DNA from: a virus | Strand: one strand, 5' to 3' | IMG/VR virus record: IMGVR_UViG_3300042876_000378 | Coordinates: 1-38,667 of that record | Length of the DNA: 38,667 nucleotides | In this document: piece after piece, positions 14,592-22,959 of the stretch | How positions within the stretch are numbered: position 1 is the first letter of the stretch | Layout of the letters: the number at the start of each line of letters is the position of its first letter | Notes under the pieces: generated by a model | The model's input: only the letters and a program-made list of their open reading frames with translations | Databases searched by the model: none | Told to the model about the DNA's origin: nothing | Translations under genes and position numbers: made by a program

Positions 14592-17080
14592 AAATCGCCA
14601 CCGCGTTCGTGTCGATCCGCCCCAAGACCGACACCTTCAAGCGCGAGACCGAGGAGGCGGCGACCTCGTCGGCCAAGTCGGCCGGGGCGGTGTTCGCCCA
14701 GGTGTTCGGCGCTGCCGCATTCGGGGCAGGGCTGAAGCGCTCGATCGACGCGGCGAGCGACCTGAACGAGACGGTCTCCAAGACCAAGCAGATCTTCGAC
14801 GCCTCGGCCAAGCAGATCGAGAGCTGGGCACAGGACGCCGCCAAGAACCTCGGCCTCTCGAGGAAAGCGGCGATGGACGGTGCGGCGACCTTCGCCGTAT
14901 TCGGCCAGGCGGCCGGCCTCGCCGGCCAGGACCTCGTCGGCTTCTCGACGGACCTCGTCGGGCTCGCCTCCGACCTGGCCAGCTTCAACAACACGAGCCC
15001 CGAGCAGGCCATCGAGGCCATCGGCGCAGCACTGCGGGGGGAGTCGGAGCCGATTCGGCAGTACGCGGTGCTGCTGGACGATGCCACCCTGAAGGCTCGC
15101 GCCTTCCAGATGGGCATCTTCGATGGCACCGGGGTGCTCACCCAGCAGCAGCGGGTGCTCGCCGCCCAGGCCGAGATCCTGGCCCAGACGACCACCCAGC
15201 AGGGCGACTTCGCTCGCACCGCCGAGGGTGCCGCCAACAGCCAACGCACCGCCAGGGCCGAGATGGAGGACTCCGCCGCTTCGCTCGGCCAGAACTTCCT
15301 GCCGATCTACACCCGCGTCGTGCAGATCGTCGGCGTGCTGGCCGAAGCGTTCGGATCCTTGCCGGCACCCGTGCAGACGGCGATCGTCGGCCTGATCGGC
15401 GTCACCGTCCTCGCTGGCCCGATGGGCACCCTCGCCGGCGGCATCAAGGCCGTGACGACCGCGGTGGCCTCGCTCGCCCCGCGGATGGCGACGCTGTCGC
15501 TCAGCATGGGCGCGGTGGGTGCCCTCGTCGGCGTCGGTGCGATCGCCTACGGCATCTACTCCGGCAAGAAGCGGGAGGCCGAGGAGCGCACTCGCGGGCT
15601 CAGCGACGCCCTGAAGGGTGAAGCGAGCGCACAGAACGAGGCGCTCCAGGCGCTGGCCGAGAACGACGAGCAGGTGCGCTCGTTCCTCGGGGCCGCCAGT
15701 CGCCTCGGGGTGAGCATGTCGGCCGTGCGGTCCTACATGGACAACGGCACCGGCGCCATCGCTGGGCAGATCGAGACCTGGAAGCGACTCGGCGGGGACA
15801 GCGAACGGGCGACCACTCGCGCCTTCGCTGCCGCGAAGATGCTCGGCGAGCAGTACGTGCAGGGCGCCTACGACGCCTCGACGTTCCAGGTGCGGCTCAA
15901 CACCGGCGACCAGGCGCTGAACCAGATCACCACCAGCACCTCGGACTTCTTCACCGAGCTGGTGCGACTGCGCGAGGAGCAGCAGCGTTCGGCTGCCGTG
16001 CAGGAGCTGGTGAACGACGCGACCGGCAAGACGGCCGACACCACCGACACCGCCGCCGATGCCGCCCAGTCCCAGGCGGATGCCGCCAAGGCCCAGACCG
16101 AGGCGAACGAGCTGCTCGCCCGCTCGCTGGAGCCGGCCCGCACGATGATGGACGAGGCCGCCGAGGCCGCCGATGCGCTCCGTGACGCCATCGACCGGGT
16201 GTTCGGGGCCTCGATGGACATGGAGGGCGCCAGCAGGGCGCTGCAGGCGGCAGCCGACGACCTCACCAAGTCGTTCGAGGACAACGGCAAGACCATCGAC
16301 ATCAACACCGAGAAGGGTCGAGCGAACCGTGAGGCGATCGAGCAGCAGGTGACCTCGATCCTCGACTACGGGGTGGCGATGGTCGGCGCCGGCAAGACCA
16401 CCGACGAAGCCACCGAGGCGGTCGGGTTCCTGACCGAGGGCCTGCGCGGTCAGCTCCGTCAGGCCGGGCTCACCGAGGACCAGATCAACGAGTACCTGAC
16501 CACGCTCGGGCTCACCCCGGAGAACGTGACGACCTCGATCGAGCTGGCCAACGACCAGGTGGCCAAGGAGAAGCTGCAGGCCATCCTCGACGACCTCGGC
16601 GAGATCGACGCCGAGCACGCGGCCGAGATCCAGGCGCTCATCGACGAAGGCAAGTTCGCCGAGGCGCAGAGCCGCCTGCGGGCGATCGAGGCCCGCCGCT
16701 CGGTGCCCGTCGACCTCGTTCCCGGCCGTGGCCTGTCGCTGAACGCCGGTGGATCGGCGGCGAGCCGTGTGTTCCTGTCGGCCAACGGCGGCTACTTCCC
16801 GGCCAAGCCGGGCGGCCACCTCGTCAACCTCGCCGAGGCCGGACAGGGCGAGGCGGTGCTCCCGCTGGAGCGCCCGTCACGGCTGGCCGAGATGCTCGGC
16901 GACCCACGCATCGGCGGTCCGATCGCCGCGGCGATGGGCGCCGGCAGCGCCGGTGGGGCGAGTGGCGGCGGGGGGGTGACGACGGCCGTTCGTCCGGTCG
17001 TCGTGCAGTTGATGATGAACGATCGCGTGGTGCAGGAAGTGATGGTCTCAGCGGAGCGACTCAAGGGTGGTGCGAGATGA
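14588..17080 (+). CDS. Tape measure protein
   Basis: An 830-residue protein, the longest structural product here. It sets tail length; at the usual 1.5 angstroms per residue this predicts a tail of roughly 120 nm (inference). The N-terminal third has the phage-tail tape measure pattern: LNETVSKTKQIFDASAKQIESWAQ, LGLSRKAAMDGAATFA, then SQRTARAEMEDSAASLGQNFLPI. Hydrophobic segments follow near residues 270-330 (VQTAIVGLIGVTVLAG; GAVGALVGVGAIAYGIYSG). The remainder is helical and Ala/Glu rich, and the end is a glycine-rich stretch, then VVVQLMMNDRVVQEVMV. Confidence 0.93.
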   Translation: MKIATAFVSIRPKTDTFKRETEEAATSSAKSAGAVFAQVFGAAAFGAGLKRSIDAASDLNETVSKTKQIFDASAKQIESWAQDAAKNLGLSRKAAMDGAATFAVFGQAAGLAGQDLVGFSTDLVGLASDLASFNNTSPEQAIEAIGAALRGESEPIRQYAVLLDDATLKARAFQMGIFDGTGVLTQQQRVLAAQAEILAQTTTQQGDFARTAEGAANSQRTARAEMEDSAASLGQNFLPIYTRVVQIVGVLAEAFGSLPAPVQTAIVGLIGVTVLAGPMGTLAGGIKAVTTAVASLAPRMATLSLSMGAVGALVGVGAIAYGIYSGKKREAEERTRGLSDALKGEASAQNEALQALAENDEQVRSFLGAASRLGVSMSAVRSYMDNGTGAIAGQIETWKRLGGDSERATTRAFAAAKMLGEQYVQGAYDASTFQVRLNTGDQALNQITTSTSDFFTELVRLREEQQRSAAVQELVNDATGKTADTTDTAADAAQSQADAAKAQTEANELLARSLEPARTMMDEAAEAADALRDAIDRVFGASMDMEGASRALQAAADDLTKSFEDNGKTIDINTEKGRANREAIEQQVTSILDYGVAMVGAGKTTDEATEAVGFLTEGLRGQLRQAGLTEDQINEYLTTLGLTPENVTTSIELANDQVAKEKLQAILDDLGEIDAEHAAEIQALIDEGKFAEAQSRLRAIEARRSVPVDLVPGRGLSLNAGGSAASRVFLSANGGYFPAKPGGHLVNLAEAGQGEAVLPLERPSRLAEMLGDPRIGGPIAAAMGAGSAGGASGGGGVTTAVRPVVVQLMMNDRVVQEVMVSAERLKGGAR

Positions 17081-18312
17081 CGCTGACGATCGGTCGCTGC
17101 TCGGGGCTGCGCCCAGCCAAGATGGGGATCTCGTGGGACGGTGATGACCTGACGATTCGCGGCACGATCGTGACCGCATCGAACAACGAGCTGAGGGCGC
17201 GTCGCCAACAGTTGCTCGGGCTGATCGACAACGACGACGAAGACGTGTTCCCTGTCGTCTACGCCAGCGACTCGGCCCTCGACGGGTACTACCGGGTGCG
17301 TTCGGTGAACGTTTCACCGGTTGGAGTGCTCTCTGGTCGACTGGCCAACTTCGCGGTGGGTCTGCGCCGAGTGGTGGGCTATCGCACCCCGATCGTCGAA
17401 CTGGTGGCCAGCAGTGTCGGAATGACCAATGAGTTCGGGATCACCAACCCGCAGGGCTATTTGGCGTTCCCGCAGGCGGGGCAAGGCGTCGGGGGATACA
17501 ACGGAGAACTGACCCGCTCGAGCGAGACCGGTGGACTGTGGCTCACCGGCGCCAACGCCAACGCATCCTTCGCGGTTCAGTACATGCTTGCCGCGGCCAG
17601 CTACTACTTCGGAGCAGCGACGATCGAGGTCCTGTACGGCGCCACGTGGTATCCGGCGGTGGGCAACCAGATCTCGGCCGACGCGACTTCGGTTCGGCTG
17701 TCGAATGGATGCTTGCGGGTCTCGATCTCGGCGACCGGCGTGTTCACGTTGGAGATCTGGAACGGATCAGCATGGGAAACGGGGGCCGTCACGGTAAGTC
17801 TCCGAGAGAGCACCACGCTGGCGTTGGACACGCTGAGTCAGATTCGAGTGGTGCGCAACTCGCCGGAGGTTTGCACACTGCGTCTGGAGATGTCGCAGTC
17901 GGCAGACGTGGTGTTCGCGAACACGACGGTCGACCTCACGCTACGGCGCGGGATGCATCACGTCGACCTTGCCATGTCTGCCGGGATCGTTCCGCTCACC
18001 AGTCCGACGATCGGGGCCACGACCACGATGGCGAGCACTTCGGTCACGAGCGACGGGTATCTGGTCCAGACCGCCAATGACGCGAGCGGGAACCGGCTCG
18101 TTTTGGGGATGCCGGTGACCGGCCCCACCGGGGCATTCGACCTCGTGAACGGTCGCGTCACCCAGGCTGGCATCGCAGGACTGACCAACCTTTCGGCGAT
18201 GATGGGGTTGGAGCTGAACGGCACGTCATCTGTTGCTCCGAACCGGGCGGCGGACCTCAGGGATCAACACCTGCGTGCCATCGCCGTGCAGCAGCGAGTG
18301 CAGGTCCGATGA
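17077..18312 (+). CDS. Minor tail protein (distal-tail-like)
   Basis: A 411-residue beta-rich protein directly after the tape measure gene, the usual place of the distal tail protein that ends the tube. The N-terminal third (DGDDLTIRGTIVTASNNELRARRQQLLGLID, with YYRVRSVNV after it) resembles Dit-type domains. The remainder is Ser/Thr/Gly rich with many beta strands, perhaps a galectin- or carbohydrate-binding-like insertion. G+C is visibly lower than in the head genes, hinting at separate ancestry of the tail tip. Confidence 0.72.
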   Translation: MTLTIGRCSGLRPAKMGISWDGDDLTIRGTIVTASNNELRARRQQLLGLIDNDDEDVFPVVYASDSALDGYYRVRSVNVSPVGVLSGRLANFAVGLRRVVGYRTPIVELVASSVGMTNEFGITNPQGYLAFPQAGQGVGGYNGELTRSSETGGLWLTGANANASFAVQYMLAAASYYFGAATIEVLYGATWYPAVGNQISADATSVRLSNGCLRVSISATGVFTLEIWNGSAWETGAVTVSLRESTTLALDTLSQIRVVRNSPEVCTLRLEMSQSADVVFANTTVDLTLRRGMHHVDLAMSAGIVPLTSPTIGATTTMASTSVTSDGYLVQTANDASGNRLVLGMPVTGPTGAFDLVNGRVTQAGIAGLTNLSAMMGLELNGTSSVAPNRAADLRDQHLRAIAVQQRVQVR

Positions 18313-19865
18313 CCGTCTCGCAGCGGCTGATGAAGCCGGGATCGTTCCGAGTGCAGCTCAAGCCGGGCGTGCCATTCTCGATCAGCTCTCGCGTCGACGT
18401 GCTCGATCACATCGTGATCACTCCGGCGCGCTTGACGCCCCTCGGCTCGTTTGCCGATGCCGACATCCTCAACGCGGCGATCTACACCGGAGTCGTCATC
18501 GACCGGCCGGGGCGAACGGCAATCGACGGATGCGACCCCTCGTGGTGGCTCGGAACCACGACGGGCCGTGGGGTTATCACCTCACCCACTGCCGTGTCCT
18601 CATCGTCGGCGATCACGCTGTCCGCGTGGTTGGCGCTGGTGCTGCCGTTCAACGGGATCACGGTCGGTACGGTCACGAACACGAGCACCACGAGTCGCGC
18701 TGGGCGCTATCAGTGGATGACTCACCGTGAAGCGCTCGACGGGATCTGTCAGGCTGCGGGGGCGGAGTGGAGGATCAGGCCGAACTTCACCGTGGATGCC
18801 GCAGTGTCGTCAACCCTGTTCGCCACCGCCGACCCGAATGTCGTGGTGACGCGCAGGCGCGGTGGGCGCGAAGGGGGGCGCTACGGCCTCGAGGCGGAAC
18901 TGTTGTCGCAGGGACGCAACGCGACCAACATCGCCACCGGAGCAACGGCCGTGGGATCGTCTGGGTCGAGTACGGCTACGCAGGCGATCGGGTTCGTCAC
19001 CCCAGCAAATGGAACGCCCGATCTCGGGATGCTCGTCGACGCTCGCAGCGAGGACACGAACCTGGCGGCGACGGCGGCGGCGGTGCTCGCTTCGGCCGGC
19101 TCGCTCAAGACGTCGCTCAATGTGTCGGCGAAATCGCACAACATCCCGCTGCGGGTGAAACCAGGCGATGGGTTGTACGTGTTCGACCCGGAAGCCGGCA
19201 TCGTCGACGCGGCGAACCAGATCATCTATCGCGGTGAGCTGATCACTCCGATGAAGCTGCGGGTACAGGCGCTCACCTGGCCGATCGAGGCCGGGATGGG
19301 CGTCTACTTGCGCAAGTCGGGAACGACGCCGACCTACGTCGATCTCACCGACTGGGTGCAATGGGATACCGACGACACTTACTTCGAGGTCGGCTCGGCT
19401 GACGGTTGGGCAGATGAAGCATCGCCGAGCATCGCTCGCCTGGGCGCGAACGCCGACGTCGCGACGATCAACCTCGCCCCTGTCGACTATGCGACCTCGA
19501 TCCTCGTGCGACAACCGGGCACCATCACGGCCACCGTCAACGAAGCCCGCTTCGTGCGCGACGGACGCCAGTGCGAAGCCTGGTTCGACCTCACCGTGAC
19601 CGGTGCCGGCACTGCCCCCAACGTCGTCACCGTGTCGCTGCCGATCGCATCGAGCGGCCACACAAGCGCTGCGATCGTCGGGGTCGGCATTGTCTACGAC
19701 GCGAGCGCAGTAGTTCGCTATGTCTGCGCTCTCGAGCTGGCCGGGAGCGACCGGGTTGCCTTCATCAATGACGCCAGCGGCGCGACGGCCTGGGGTGCTG
19801 CGCCGAACATCGCCCTGGCGAACGGCGATATCCTGCGTGGTCACGTCCGCTTCGTGGTCGCCTGA
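18309..19865 (+). CDS. Minor tail protein (tail-tip / Tal-like)
   Basis: A 518-residue protein with start overlapping the previous stop. The early part (YQWMTHREALDGICQAAGAEWRI) resembles tail-tip hub proteins that bridge tube and baseplate. The C-terminal 170 residues form a separate beta domain (VYLRKSGTTPTYVDLTDWVQW ... ILRGHVRFVVA). Hub or receptor-side role is inferred from position. Lower G+C, as in the gene before it. Confidence 0.7.
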   Translation: MTVSQRLMKPGSFRVQLKPGVPFSISSRVDVLDHIVITPARLTPLGSFADADILNAAIYTGVVIDRPGRTAIDGCDPSWWLGTTTGRGVITSPTAVSSSSAITLSAWLALVLPFNGITVGTVTNTSTTSRAGRYQWMTHREALDGICQAAGAEWRIRPNFTVDAAVSSTLFATADPNVVVTRRRGGREGGRYGLEAELLSQGRNATNIATGATAVGSSGSSTATQAIGFVTPANGTPDLGMLVDARSEDTNLAATAAAVLASAGSLKTSLNVSAKSHNIPLRVKPGDGLYVFDPEAGIVDAANQIIYRGELITPMKLRVQALTWPIEAGMGVYLRKSGTTPTYVDLTDWVQWDTDDTYFEVGSADGWADEASPSIARLGANADVATINLAPVDYATSILVRQPGTITATVNEARFVRDGRQCEAWFDLTVTGAGTAPNVVTVSLPIASSGHTSAAIVGVGIVYDASAVVRYVCALELAGSDRVAFINDASGATAWGAAPNIALANGDILRGHVRFVVA

Positions 19866-20015
19866 TCACCTCTCGGTGATATCGCGCCGGAACTGCTCGA
19901 CGAGGGCGGCATGGATTGACTCCGGATCGCCTACCTCGTCGGCCTCGATGCGTGTTCGTGCTTCCGACATTGCCAGCGTCTCGGCGTCGCGGGGGTCGTC
20001 GGGGATTGGTCCCAC
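19866..20015 (-). CDS. Possible small leftward gene in the tail-lysis gap
   Basis: A leftward frame begins at GTG 20015 (49 residues) or ATG 19970 (34 residues) and stops at 19866-19868, the base after the rightward tail gene ends. The product is acidic and protein-like: ETLAMSEARTRIEADEVGDP, then HAALVEQFRRDITER, an amphipathic helix. No ribosome-binding site is obvious. No rightward gene explains this 200-base gap. Function unknown; it could instead be chance or a small antisense-acting unit. Confidence 0.4.
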   Translation of the reverse strand: MGPIPDDPRDAETLAMSEARTRIEADEVGDPESIHAALVEQFRRDITER

Positions 20016-20065
20016 GCCTGCAGACCGTAGCCCAGGTCAACAGCGACGTGGACCATGTGGTCACC

Positions 20066-20173
20066 ATGCGCACCCTGATCTTGTGCTCGTTCGCGCTCGC
20101 CGCCGGCTGGGTCGCCGGGTTCGTTGCTGCGGCGGTGTGGGCGATGGTGGCCGTCGGCCGGGAGATGTCGTGA
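20066..20173 (+). CDS. Small membrane protein before the endolysin
   Basis: A 35-residue peptide, MRTLILCSFALAAGWVAGFVAAAV onward, with one clear membrane span of about 24 residues and a short charged tail. Its TGA overlaps the amidase ATG (TGATG at 20171-20175). Position in the lysis cassette suggests a holin-assisting or antiholin-like role, but a mere membrane peptide is all the sequence shows. A GTG three codons earlier (20057) is an alternative start. Confidence 0.55.
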   Translation: MRTLILCSFALAAGWVAGFVAAAVWAMVAVGREMS

Positions 20174-21054
20174 TGCGGTTCGATCATCCTCGCTCGAGCT
20201 GGGTGTCGCCTGCGCCGCCAATCACGGGCCCGCGGATCGACTGGTCGCTCGTCGACACGGTGGTGATCCACTACACGGCCGCGGACGATCTGATCGACGG
20301 CGACCCGGGCGAACACGCCGAACAGCTCGACGAGTACCTGCGGGCGATGCAGCGCAGCTACGTGGCCAGCCGCGGCTACTCGGTCGGGTACAACGCGGCG
20401 GTCGACTACCGCTCGCATTCGTGGGAACTCCGTGGCGCCGACATCAAGTGCGCGGCGAATCGTGGCCACAACGACCACACGTTCGCGATCCTCGTCCTCG
20501 TCGACGGCGCGGACCCGGCGAACGCGGCGATGATCGCCAAGATCCGGGGCCTGGTCGCCGAGGCGGAGGAGCTCGCCGGCCGGAAGCTGGCGATCATCGG
20601 GCACGGCCAGCTCGCCGGCGCGGCGACCGCCTGCCCCGGGGCGGGCTTGCGTCAACAGATCGCCCAGGGCGTGTTCGCGCCCTCACTCCCGCCACCCATC
20701 GAGATCCCATCGGAGGACGACATGACCGCACTCTCTGCGCCCGTGACGGTGCACGACACCCGCAAGGACCCGGCCGGGGTGCTGCAGGCGGGGGAGGTGC
20801 GCCGCATCCCGGTGTGGATCACCCCGGTCGAGGCGGCGGTGTTGAAGCTGACCGTGATCGGACCACCGAACGACGGCTACCTCGCCGTCTCGGCCGAGAC
20901 ACCGCCGCCCGACGTCGCCTCGGTCGCGTTCAACGGCGGCCCGCCCGCACGGGTGACCTCGGTCGGGGTGACCACGAAGGTGGTCGACCAGCACGTGTAC
21001 GTCCGCTCGACCCAGCCATGCCATCTCGTGATCGCTGTCGAGGCGGTCAGGTGA
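20173..21054 (+). CDS. Endolysin: N-acetylmuramoyl-L-alanine amidase with C-terminal domain
   Basis: A 293-residue lysis enzyme that cuts the amide bond between the glycan and peptide of peptidoglycan. The N-terminal 175 residues match the amidase_2/PGRP fold: VVIHYTA (His33), GYSVGYNAAVDY, and GHGQLAGAATACPG (His144 and Cys154 as further zinc ligands). After a proline linker (PPPIEIPSEDD), residues 184-293 form a distinct beta-rich domain, probably for wall binding. A strong ribosome-binding site and Met184 mark an internal start (see separate entry). Followed by GTGA overlap with the next gene. Confidence 0.88.
   Translation: MRFDHPRSSWVSPAPPITGPRIDWSLVDTVVIHYTAADDLIDGDPGEHAEQLDEYLRAMQRSYVASRGYSVGYNAAVDYRSHSWELRGADIKCAANRGHNDHTFAILVLVDGADPANAAMIAKIRGLVAEAEELAGRKLAIIGHGQLAGAATACPGAGLRQQIAQGVFAPSLPPPIEIPSEDDMTALSAPVTVHDTRKDPAGVLQAGEVRRIPVWITPVEAAVLKLTVIGPPNDGYLAVSAETPPPDVASVAFNGGPPARVTSVGVTTKVVDQHVYVRSTQPCHLVIAVEAVR
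20712..20724 (+). promoter_or_regulatory. Internal ribosome-binding site and ATG within endolysin gene
   Basis: GGAGG (20712-20716) lies five bases before an in-frame ATG (20722-20724) at codon 184, exactly at the junction of the amidase domain and the C-terminal domain. This is a better site than the one at the gene's own start. It would give a separate 110-residue C-terminal domain. Confidence 0.6.
20722..21054 (+). CDS. Endolysin C-terminal domain made from internal start (predicted)
   Basis: Predicted 110-residue product identical to residues 184-293 of the amidase, starting MTALSAPVTVHDTRKDP. Several endolysins of Gram-positive phages are known to make their wall-binding domain alone this way and assemble hetero-oligomers with the full enzyme. 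Here the support is the GGAGG, spacing and domain boundary; expression is not shown. Confidence 0.5.
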   Translation: MTALSAPVTVHDTRKDPAGVLQAGEVRRIPVWITPVEAAVLKLTVIGPPNDGYLAVSAETPPPDVASVAFNGGPPARVTSVGVTTKVVDQHVYVRSTQPCHLVIAVEAVR

Positions 21055-21395
21055 GTCACGTGTGGGACGCGTACAGCGACGACCTGTTGAAGTTGATCGG
21101 TCTGGTGATCGCTCTCGGTGCGGTGGTCAAGGTGAAGGGCGTGCAGTGGGTGTGGAGCCGGCTGGTGGCTGAGCCGACTGTCCTGTTGGTGCGTCGGGCC
21201 GTGGAGCCGATGATCACCGATCTCGACGCTCGGAACACGGTGCAGCACGAGACGAGCCAGACCCGTCAGGACGAACGCCACACCGCCACGATCGGTCGTA
21301 TCGAAGCTCTCGAGCAGCGCGCCGACGCCCGTTTCGACCGGGTCGAGGAACGCCTCGATGCCGTCGAGTCCGCCATCACCAAGGAGCACACATGA
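21051..21395 (+). CDS. Membrane-anchored coiled-coil protein in lysis cassette
   Basis: A 114-residue protein from GTG 21051. Residues about 11-32 (LLKLIGLVIALGAVVKVKGVQW) form a membrane span. From about residue 58 onward, charged heptads (TIGRIEALEQRADARFDRVEERLDAVESAI) predict a coiled coil. This topology suits a spanin-like or holin-partner role, though no family is recognised. It lies between endolysin and holin with overlapping ends. Confidence 0.7.
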   Translation: MSHVWDAYSDDLLKLIGLVIALGAVVKVKGVQWVWSRLVAEPTVLLVRRAVEPMITDLDARNTVQHETSQTRQDERHTATIGRIEALEQRADARFDRVEERLDAVESAITKEHT

Positions 21396-21577
21396 AGACC
21401 CTTTGGAACCGTGAACCCGCCCTGTTCGTCGCTGTCGTGCAAGCGCTGCTGGCGTTGCTGCTCGCGTTCGGTGTGCAGCTGACCGTCGAGCAGGTCGGCA
21501 CGATCATGGCGTTCACCACCGCGGTGCTCGCCTGGGTGGTCCGCTCCCAGGTCACCCCGACCGGAAAGAAGGGCTGA
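21392..21577 (+). CDS. Holin
   Basis: A 61-residue protein with two hydrophobic spans (about 11-29, ALFVAVVQALLALLLAFGV; and about 36-52, TIMAFTTAVLAWVVRS), a short turn between them and a basic tail. This is the usual form of small holins in actinophages. AAGGAG at 21381-21386 precedes ATG 21392. It would form the membrane lesion that releases the amidase. Confidence 0.85.
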   Translation: MKTLWNREPALFVAVVQALLALLLAFGVQLTVEQVGTIMAFTTAVLAWVVRSQVTPTGKKG

Positions 21578-21580
21578 GCG

Positions 21581-22195
21581 ATGCCGAACACTGTGACTGG
21601 ACAGAACGCCGTCGTCGACGGCCTGCGGGCCGTGGCGACCCATGTGGGTGTGCTGACGGCACTCCCCTCGACGGAGGCGTCGGGCGGGTCGTACGCCCGT
21701 CAGGCGGTGTCGTTCCCTGCGGCAGCGTCGGGTACGTCGTCGAACACCGGAGCGCTCACGGTGCCGATGCCGGTGGGCGCGACGGCGATCGCGGTCGGGC
21801 TCTACACGGCCCTCTCGGCCGGGAGCCTCGTCGCCTACCTGCCGCATGGCGGTGTCGGCCAGGTGCTGCAGGGTGTCGGTGCGGTCGAGGCGATCGCGAC
21901 GGACACGATCCGTTCGAACGGTCACGGCCTCGCCGCCGATGACCGAGTGTTCGTCGCGGCCGTCAACAACGAGACCTTGCCGGCCGGTCTGTCGGCATCG
22001 ACGCTGTACTTCGTTCGGGCGACCGGCCTGACGACGGACACGTTCACGCTGGCCACCACCTCGGGTGGTGCGGCGGTCGACATCACGGCACTCGGGGAGG
22101 TCGCCTGGTTCAAGACGGTGCCGCAGCCGTTCCCGTCGGGTGGAAACCTGACGATCGCTGCGAACGCGCTCACCCTTGACGGCCGGTTCCTGTGA
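21581..22195 (+). CDS. Tail-fibre-associated structural protein
   Basis: A 204-residue Ser/Thr/Gly/Ala-rich protein, beta-strand prone, with a segment (IRSNGHGLAADDRVFVAAVNN) resembling ubiquitous small phage tail domains. It starts three bases after the holin stop. Assigned to the virion by composition and by its tail-fibre neighbours; exact role unknown. Confidence 0.6.
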   Translation: MPNTVTGQNAVVDGLRAVATHVGVLTALPSTEASGGSYARQAVSFPAAASGTSSNTGALTVPMPVGATAIAVGLYTALSAGSLVAYLPHGGVGQVLQGVGAVEAIATDTIRSNGHGLAADDRVFVAAVNNETLPAGLSASTLYFVRATGLTTDTFTLATTSGGAAVDITALGEVAWFKTVPQPFPSGGNLTIAANALTLDGRFL

Positions 22196-22959
22196 TGGCT
22201 GCTCGCACTGTGGTGACCAACGACGCCGGACACACGCTCGTCGTCGACCCGACCGCCCTGGGGTTCGATGTGCGGTTCGTCGGTGGTGCCGAGGTGGGTG
22301 CTCCCGTCGAGCAGCGCACGTTCGCCGTGACCGCACCGACCGCGCCACCACCACCACCGCCGCCGCCCCGGCAGGTGTTCACGGCCCCGGTGGTCGCCAA
22401 GAGCGGCGACCGGTTCCTGAACTGCGACTTCCGTGCCGGGCTGCGCGTGGTCGCCAACGATGTGTGGATCGAGAACTGCACCGTCGAGCGTCCGCAAGAC
22501 GGGCAGCCTGCGCTGTACCTGCGTGGCAACCGGATCACTGCGTTCAACGTGATCGTGCGGAACTGCCACGAAGGCGTCCGGCTCGAGGGCGGCGATGCCA
22601 TCACCCTGCGTGCCGTGGTGGTAAGCGGCCTCAAGTACCTGTCGCCCACCCATCACGCCGACGCGATTCAGGTGTACTTGCAGCAGCCGCTCACCAACCT
22701 GCTCATTGAGGATTGCGACTTCGACGGCACCGTCGCGGGCGACACCGACCAGTTGACGGCGAACGGGTCGCAGTTCGATGGCCGCAACAACGGTGGCGGC
22801 GGTGGCATCTCTGGCATCATCCGGCGCACCGCGTTCAAGGGTGGCCGGTACTACTCAAACCGCTACTACAACATCGTCGGGCCGCTCCGGTTGGAGCAGG
22901 TCACCCACGTCAGGCCGTACGTGACCAACAGCGCCGGTGATCTGGTGCTCGTCCCATGA
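22195..22959 (+). CDS. Tail fibre/spike with right-handed beta-helix-like domain
   Basis: A 254-residue protein (ATG 22195; GTG 22192 directly before is an alternative). An N-terminal 40-residue domain is followed by a run of eight prolines, then a beta-helix-like region with repeating rungs: FLNCDFRAGLRVVANDVWIENCTV, VIVRNCHEGVRLEGGDAITLRAV, LLIEDCDFDG. This pattern is shared by pectate-lyase-like phage spikes that bind or cut surface polysaccharides. Whether it is an active depolymerase cannot be judged. Confidence 0.75.
   Translation: MAARTVVTNDAGHTLVVDPTALGFDVRFVGGAEVGAPVEQRTFAVTAPTAPPPPPPPPRQVFTAPVVAKSGDRFLNCDFRAGLRVVANDVWIENCTVERPQDGQPALYLRGNRITAFNVIVRNCHEGVRLEGGDAITLRAVVVSGLKYLSPTHHADAIQVYLQQPLTNLLIEDCDFDGTVAGDTDQLTANGSQFDGRNNGGGGGISGIIRRTAFKGGRYYSNRYYNIVGPLRLEQVTHVRPYVTNSAGDLVLVP

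Noticed and set aside
14546-16819. Very long open frame antisense to the tape measure gene (also 1764-3491 antisense to portal, and others)
   Set aside because: High G+C with strong third-position bias makes the antisense frame open by default. The sense genes have clear domains and the antisense products are Gly/Arg/Leu-rich with no fold-like pattern.
17538-18080. Alternate-frame protein inside the distal tail gene
   Set aside because: It overlaps a well-supported long frame, has Arg/Gly/His-rich noise composition and lacks a ribosome-binding site.
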